DNA of 64,000 bases, from NCBI GenBank assembly GCA_022592435.1, contig JABYQS010000004.1:186001-250000 (forward strand), written 5' to 3'. Both the position numbers and the translations under genes were made by a program. Within the stretch, counting starts at the first letter, position 1, and each line of letters begins with the position of its first letter. A model generated the notes under the pieces. It was not told the DNA's origin and did not search any database. It saw nothing but the letters and a program-made list of their open reading frames with translations. This document shows, piece after piece, positions 60,494-64,000 of this stretch. Source of the stretch: Cerioporus squamosus (Eukaryota; Basidiomycota; Agaricomycetes; Polyporales; Polyporaceae).

Positions 60494-62509
60494 TTATGCA
60501 GCCGCGAAGCGCGAGTTTGCGCGCAGTCTGGCTCCGATTTTGTAGAAGATGAATCTAGACGGAGTCAGCATCTCCTGCGAGTCGCTGAAGGCACTCGGAC
60601 ACTCACGGAAGAGGGGTCATGAGAGTTGTCAGTCCCGCGAGCAACGCGGTGGCCCCGACCGTCCCCAGCGCGTGGTACATCTGCCCCGCAAACAGCGGGA
60701 AGACAGCCGCGAACGTCGAGCGCATTGCGCTGTTCGCCGCCATCGCACTTGCTGCGATAGGCCGGTAGGCCGTGACGAGGTACGTGAACACGCCAGTGAA
60801 GATGAAGCACGTTCCCGCGCCGAACGGAATCGAGCCTATGATGGGCGCGATCCAGTGTACATGCTTGTACGTCGTGAACGCCATAATATACAGACCTGCA
60901 TATATGATCAGCAGCAGCGCGAAGGGTAGCAGCGGTGAGAATACGAACCTAGAGGAGCTAGTACACCGCCCACTTGCGCAACGAGCAGGCGCACCTCCGG
61001 TGGAGGATGTCCGTTGTGTTTTAGGCCTTCTCGCCTGAACACGCTGTTCCAGTATGGTTGCGAGGCCAGTGCAAGAACCATGCCAAGGCCGATGCCCAAA
61101 AACGCAAGACCCGTGGATTGCACGTTGAAGCCATGTACTTCTTCGAAGATGATAGGGAAAGCCTGGAAAGCGAGGTACAGGATGCCGAGAAGTAGTGCGG
61201 ACCTGGCGAAGATGAGCAAATATTACAAGGACAGACGGGACGAGGCAACTCACCAGATGTCCAGGAGCAGCGCCATGCGGTCGAAGAAGAGGAGCTCTGA
61301 GGGGATGTCAGCGCAATGCGATGATATAACAGCACACAAGGCATACTGAAGGGCGTCGATATGCTGAACAAGATCATGTGGAACAGACTATGCTCCTGGA
61401 CTTCGATCGGAGCAAAGTACTTCTCATTCTCAACCTTGCGCAGCCTGATCAATTGTTTGTCAATGACAACCTATGTGGCAGACGGGATACGGCATACTTT
61501 CTGGCCTTATGCTTCAGAATGACAGGCACATATGTCTCGGGAACACAGGTGAAGAGGAGAATGATCTGGACGAATTGCCAAATGAGCAGCACTCGGTAGC
61601 ACCACCTCCAATCGGTGTTTTGTACAATGAATCTGTAAGGAGGGTAGGTCAACGGGTGATCTAGTCCAACTATCCGAGACAGTCGCATACCCTCCAATAA
61701 GTGGACCAACAACAGGACCAATGAAAGGAGATATCGTGTACACGGCCATGGGTCTGCGTTGAATGTCAGCGTACCGTCTACGAGAATGCAAGACGCAAAC
61801 TCACGTCGCAACTGTCTGGTTGTCAAAGAGGTCACTAACACTTCCACCAGCTACACTGAGGAAGGCCGATCCACAAAGGCCCGTAATGAACCGGAACACC
61901 AGGTATGTCGCTACAGTCCGAGCTTGTCAGCCTGAGCACACATGCGCGAGAATAAGTACATACGTACCGATGTTAGGAGGGAAAGCAGTCGGCCAGGTGA
62001 ACGCGAAGAAAAGCACATAGGAAACGCGGTAGATGATATTCCGGCCGTACAGTTCAGACAGCGGGCCCATCACGAGCGGGCCAATACCTAGGCCCAAGAC
62101 GTACATGCTGATGCTCAGGATCGTGACTTCATGCACGGTATGCAAGTCTCGCGCCAGGCCCGTCTCCGTGAACGACGCCTACGATGATGCATGCGCATGG
62201 AAGCAGATCCGTAAATACCGGGCGCGAGCGCGAACACTAAACGGGAGTATGACGCACCACAGACGAGGCAAACGTCGCACACAGCGACGACGAGGCGATC
62301 GCGAGCACCGCGAGCCATTTCCTCCACACCTTGAGCTGCTTCGGGTCGTCCTCTGGCGCGAGCGTGCAGCAGTACGGGTCCTCCGCGTTGACTGACGACC
62401 CTGAGCCCTCCTTGACGGTTTCTGGCTGCTTGCCAATGGGCGCCTGCCCGGTCTTCTCGACGTCTGCCGCTGAGTCGTTGAGCGTGATCGTTTCCGAGTT
62501 CGAGGCCAT
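60494..62509 (-). CDS. MFS drug:H+ antiporter, DHA1 type
   Basis: A spliced gene of about 530 codons. The start at 62509 (MASNSETITLNDSA) is the first true ATG; the frame upstream begins only with TTG. A long cytosolic N-terminus contains WRKWLAVLAIASSSL (TM1). Then come SISMYVLGLGIGPLVMGPLS with ELYGRNIIY (motif A), a SVAGGSVSDLFDNQ-type block, and MAVYTISPFIGPVVGPLIGG (antiporter motif C). The central loop has ENEKYFAPIEVQEHS. Late helices include IGSIPFGAGTCFIFTGVFTY and ATALLAGLTTLMTPLP. The C-terminus ends IGARLRANSRFAAA. DHA1 antiporters of this shape export drugs or polyamines at the plasma membrane. Substrate unknown. Confidence 0.88.
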
Positions 62510-63281
62510 GTTCGCCGTCGTGCTCAATCGCGCGCGTCGCAGGTACTAGTCGGGTCTGGGAGAAAGCTGGAGAGACGAGGAGCAGACGGCGAAGTCGCCG
62601 GAACTTATATATGACATGCAGACTGAGACAGGGATGCGTTCGCGCGCATGGTGGGACTCCGTGCAGGCGCCCAACAGCACGAAAACCGCGCTTGTCGCTT
62701 GTCAGCATCAAGTCAGCGGTCTGTCAGCCAATGAGGTTGCGGCTTCCCGCCTCCTCCTCGGTCGGCCTCTCACCAACACCTGGTTCTGCCCGCAAATGCA
62801 CAGAAAGGCACTAAACCATCTCCAGTTAATGGCCCGGTCAGACCCATCCTTCCTCATCTTGTGCACGTATCGAGACAGCAAGGACAACGAGGAATATTTG
62901 AGATACTGAAATATTAGATGGTTGCTCGCGCTTGGCGACGGCGTCGGCAGGATTTGTGGGTCTTTGAGGTTAGAGATCACATCCGTTGTAGGTCGGGAAC
63001 ATCGACACAAAGTACCGACCGGGATATCGAACAGATACCTTGCCGTAGAACTCTTGGGGTTACAAGCCATGAGTTTACCATCTGTAAAGTCCACCTTCAG
63101 CCACAAGGCCGACCGGCGTTGCACGTAAACCCATGCCCCTCTCGTTCCATGCTGCACACTGCTGGGTCCTGTGACGAGTATATGAGCTAGACAGCATGGA
63201 TTACCTCGCATGTCCTACCCCACGAAGGGCCGGACGCGCGAAAGATACAATAATAGCGTATCACCGATACTCTGACCAACT
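62510..63281. other. Intergenic, upstream of the DHA1 transporter
   Basis: About 770 bases contain a TATATA-like stretch near 62604-62610, about 95 bases upstream of the transporter start on minus. A minus-strand frame of about 160 codons (62708-63211) does not look like a folded protein. No further gene is supported. Confidence 0.45.
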
Positions 63282-64000
63282 CTACGCCGACGTAGTGGGC
63301 TTCCTCGACGGCGGGGCGACTTGGTTCGGCGCGTCCGCGAGCACAAGGTTGCGCAGCTTCTCGTTGCGCTTCGCCATCTTGCGAGCCTTACGCTGCGCCT
63401 TACGCTCCAGCCGCGCCTCCGCACCACGGTTCCGCCACCTCCGCTTGAGCTCCTCCTTGCGGTCCTGGACGAGTCGCTGCTGCCACTTCCACGTCGCTTC
63501 CGCACGCGCCTCGCGCCTTGTACGGCCAGCGAGGTTTGCGTACTCGGCCTGGATGTACTCCTCCAGGAGCGCCTTCGAGCGGGCCTGGTATGCTTGCCAG
63601 CGGGCTTGCTTCTTCGCACGGGCGTGAGGGTTCGACAGCTCCTTTTGGAGGTAGACCTCTACGGGGGCTTCCTTGGGAAGCGAGACCTTCTCCGGTTTTG
63701 AGAGAGAGGTAATGTATTCGTGTTCGGACGGAACCCGGGGAGCAGGTGACAGCAGGGTTGATGGCAGGGGCGGCGGGGTGTAGGTGACTTCCTTGACGGC
63801 ATCCTCGGTGGTATCATACACAGAGGCTGTGTGCTTGAGTGAGCAGACGCATATCAAGATAGTCCGACAATACGTACGTGCAGGCCGCGTAACGGCGGTT
63901 GTCTTCGGCCACGGTATCCTGATAGACGAGAACTTGTCCGGGGAATAGTTGGGTAGTCGCGGCGCAGTGTTCACCGCGTATCGTCTCCAGATCCAATAAC
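63282..64000 (-). CDS. Basic, helical protein (partial, runs off the right edge)
   Basis: The 5' part lies beyond the window. The visible upstream exon reads LDLETIRGEHCAATTQLFPG and VLVYQDTVAEDNRRYAAC. After an intron at about 63832-63880, TASVYDTTEDAVKEV leads to a Pro-rich linker and then a long charged helix. That helix has KKQARWQAYQARSKALLEEY, then RREARAEATWKWQQRL, and a very basic segment (RKAQRKARKMAKRNEKLRNL), ending RKPTTSA at 63282. The Arg/Lys-rich helices resemble a mitochondrial ribosomal or RNA-bound protein, but I do not recognise the family. The exon border is tentative. Confidence 0.65.
   Translation of the reverse strand, partial: YWIWRRYAVNTAPRLPNYSPDKFSSIRIPWPKTTAVTRPARTYCRTILICVCSLKHTASVYDTTEDAVKEVTYTPPPLPSTLLSPAPRVPSEHEYITSLSKPEKVSLPKEAPVEVYLQKELSNPHARAKKQARWQAYQARSKALLEEYIQAEYANLAGRTRREARAEATWKWQQRLVQDRKEELKRRWRNRGAEARLERKAQRKARKMAKRNEKLRNLVLADAPNQVAPPSRKPTTSA

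Noticed and set aside
62708..63211. 167-codon frame on minus upstream of the DHA1 transporter
   Set aside because: No domain-like order and no splice or start support; treated as intergenic.

Overview
The window looks like a nuclear chromosome segment of a filamentous basidiomycete, most likely an Agaricomycete. The evidence is dense genes on both strands, very short introns (mostly 45-60 nt, with GTRNGY donors and CTRAY-like branch sites), GC-rich DNA and the gene content itself: Dicer, Atg10, EDEM, allantoate-permease-type transporters and several small proteins of unassigned function. Genes were rebuilt by joining exons by eye. Where lengths are quoted, the joined exons close in frame.

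Left part (1-11.4 kb). A partial proline-rich protein runs in from the left edge. It is followed by a small two-helix membrane protein and a WD40 protein on the minus strand, then the GPN-loop GTPase Gpn3 on plus, divergent from the WD40 gene. About 4.2 kb with no gene I can support follows, and then a small His/Ser/Tyr-rich protein.

Middle-left (12.2-23.3 kb). Two paralogous large GTPases of the dynamin/SLIP-GC-like type lie in tandem on minus. The distal one (18556-23327) looks intact, with all G motifs, a very acidic lysine-rich insert and N-terminal SUMO-type motifs. The proximal one (12238-17661) is a pseudogene with two in-frame TAG codons, foreign DNA at two places and a 128-bp MITE-like element in an intron.

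Centre (23.7-34.3 kb). A disordered nuclear-type protein with an MCB/CRE-like promoter motif is followed by two tandem allantoate/nicotinate-permease-type MFS transporters and a mitochondrial-type acetyl-CoA acetyltransferase, all on minus.

Centre-right (34.8-52.0 kb). A housekeeping block holds ATG10, ribosomal protein eS1 (S3a), adenine phosphoribosyltransferase, an EDEM-type ER mannosidase with a PA domain, the 40S biogenesis factor Faf1, a disordered protein, a ZNRD2/p27-autoantigen-type zinc-ribbon protein, a small multipass membrane protein, an ankyrin-like protein and mitochondrial release factor 1. Several are divergent pairs sharing 230-300 bp promoters.

Right part (52.5-64 kb). A 1,510-residue Dicer-like protein has two apparently complete RNase III domains but a decayed helicase. 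Its 3' end is convergent with COX8 (cytochrome c oxidase subunit VIIc type), and this junction is duplicated. One copy keeps the Dicer end and has lost COX8; the other keeps COX8 and has only a relic of the Dicer end, with a small unknown gene between them. A DHA1 drug:H+ antiporter and a partial basic protein close the window.
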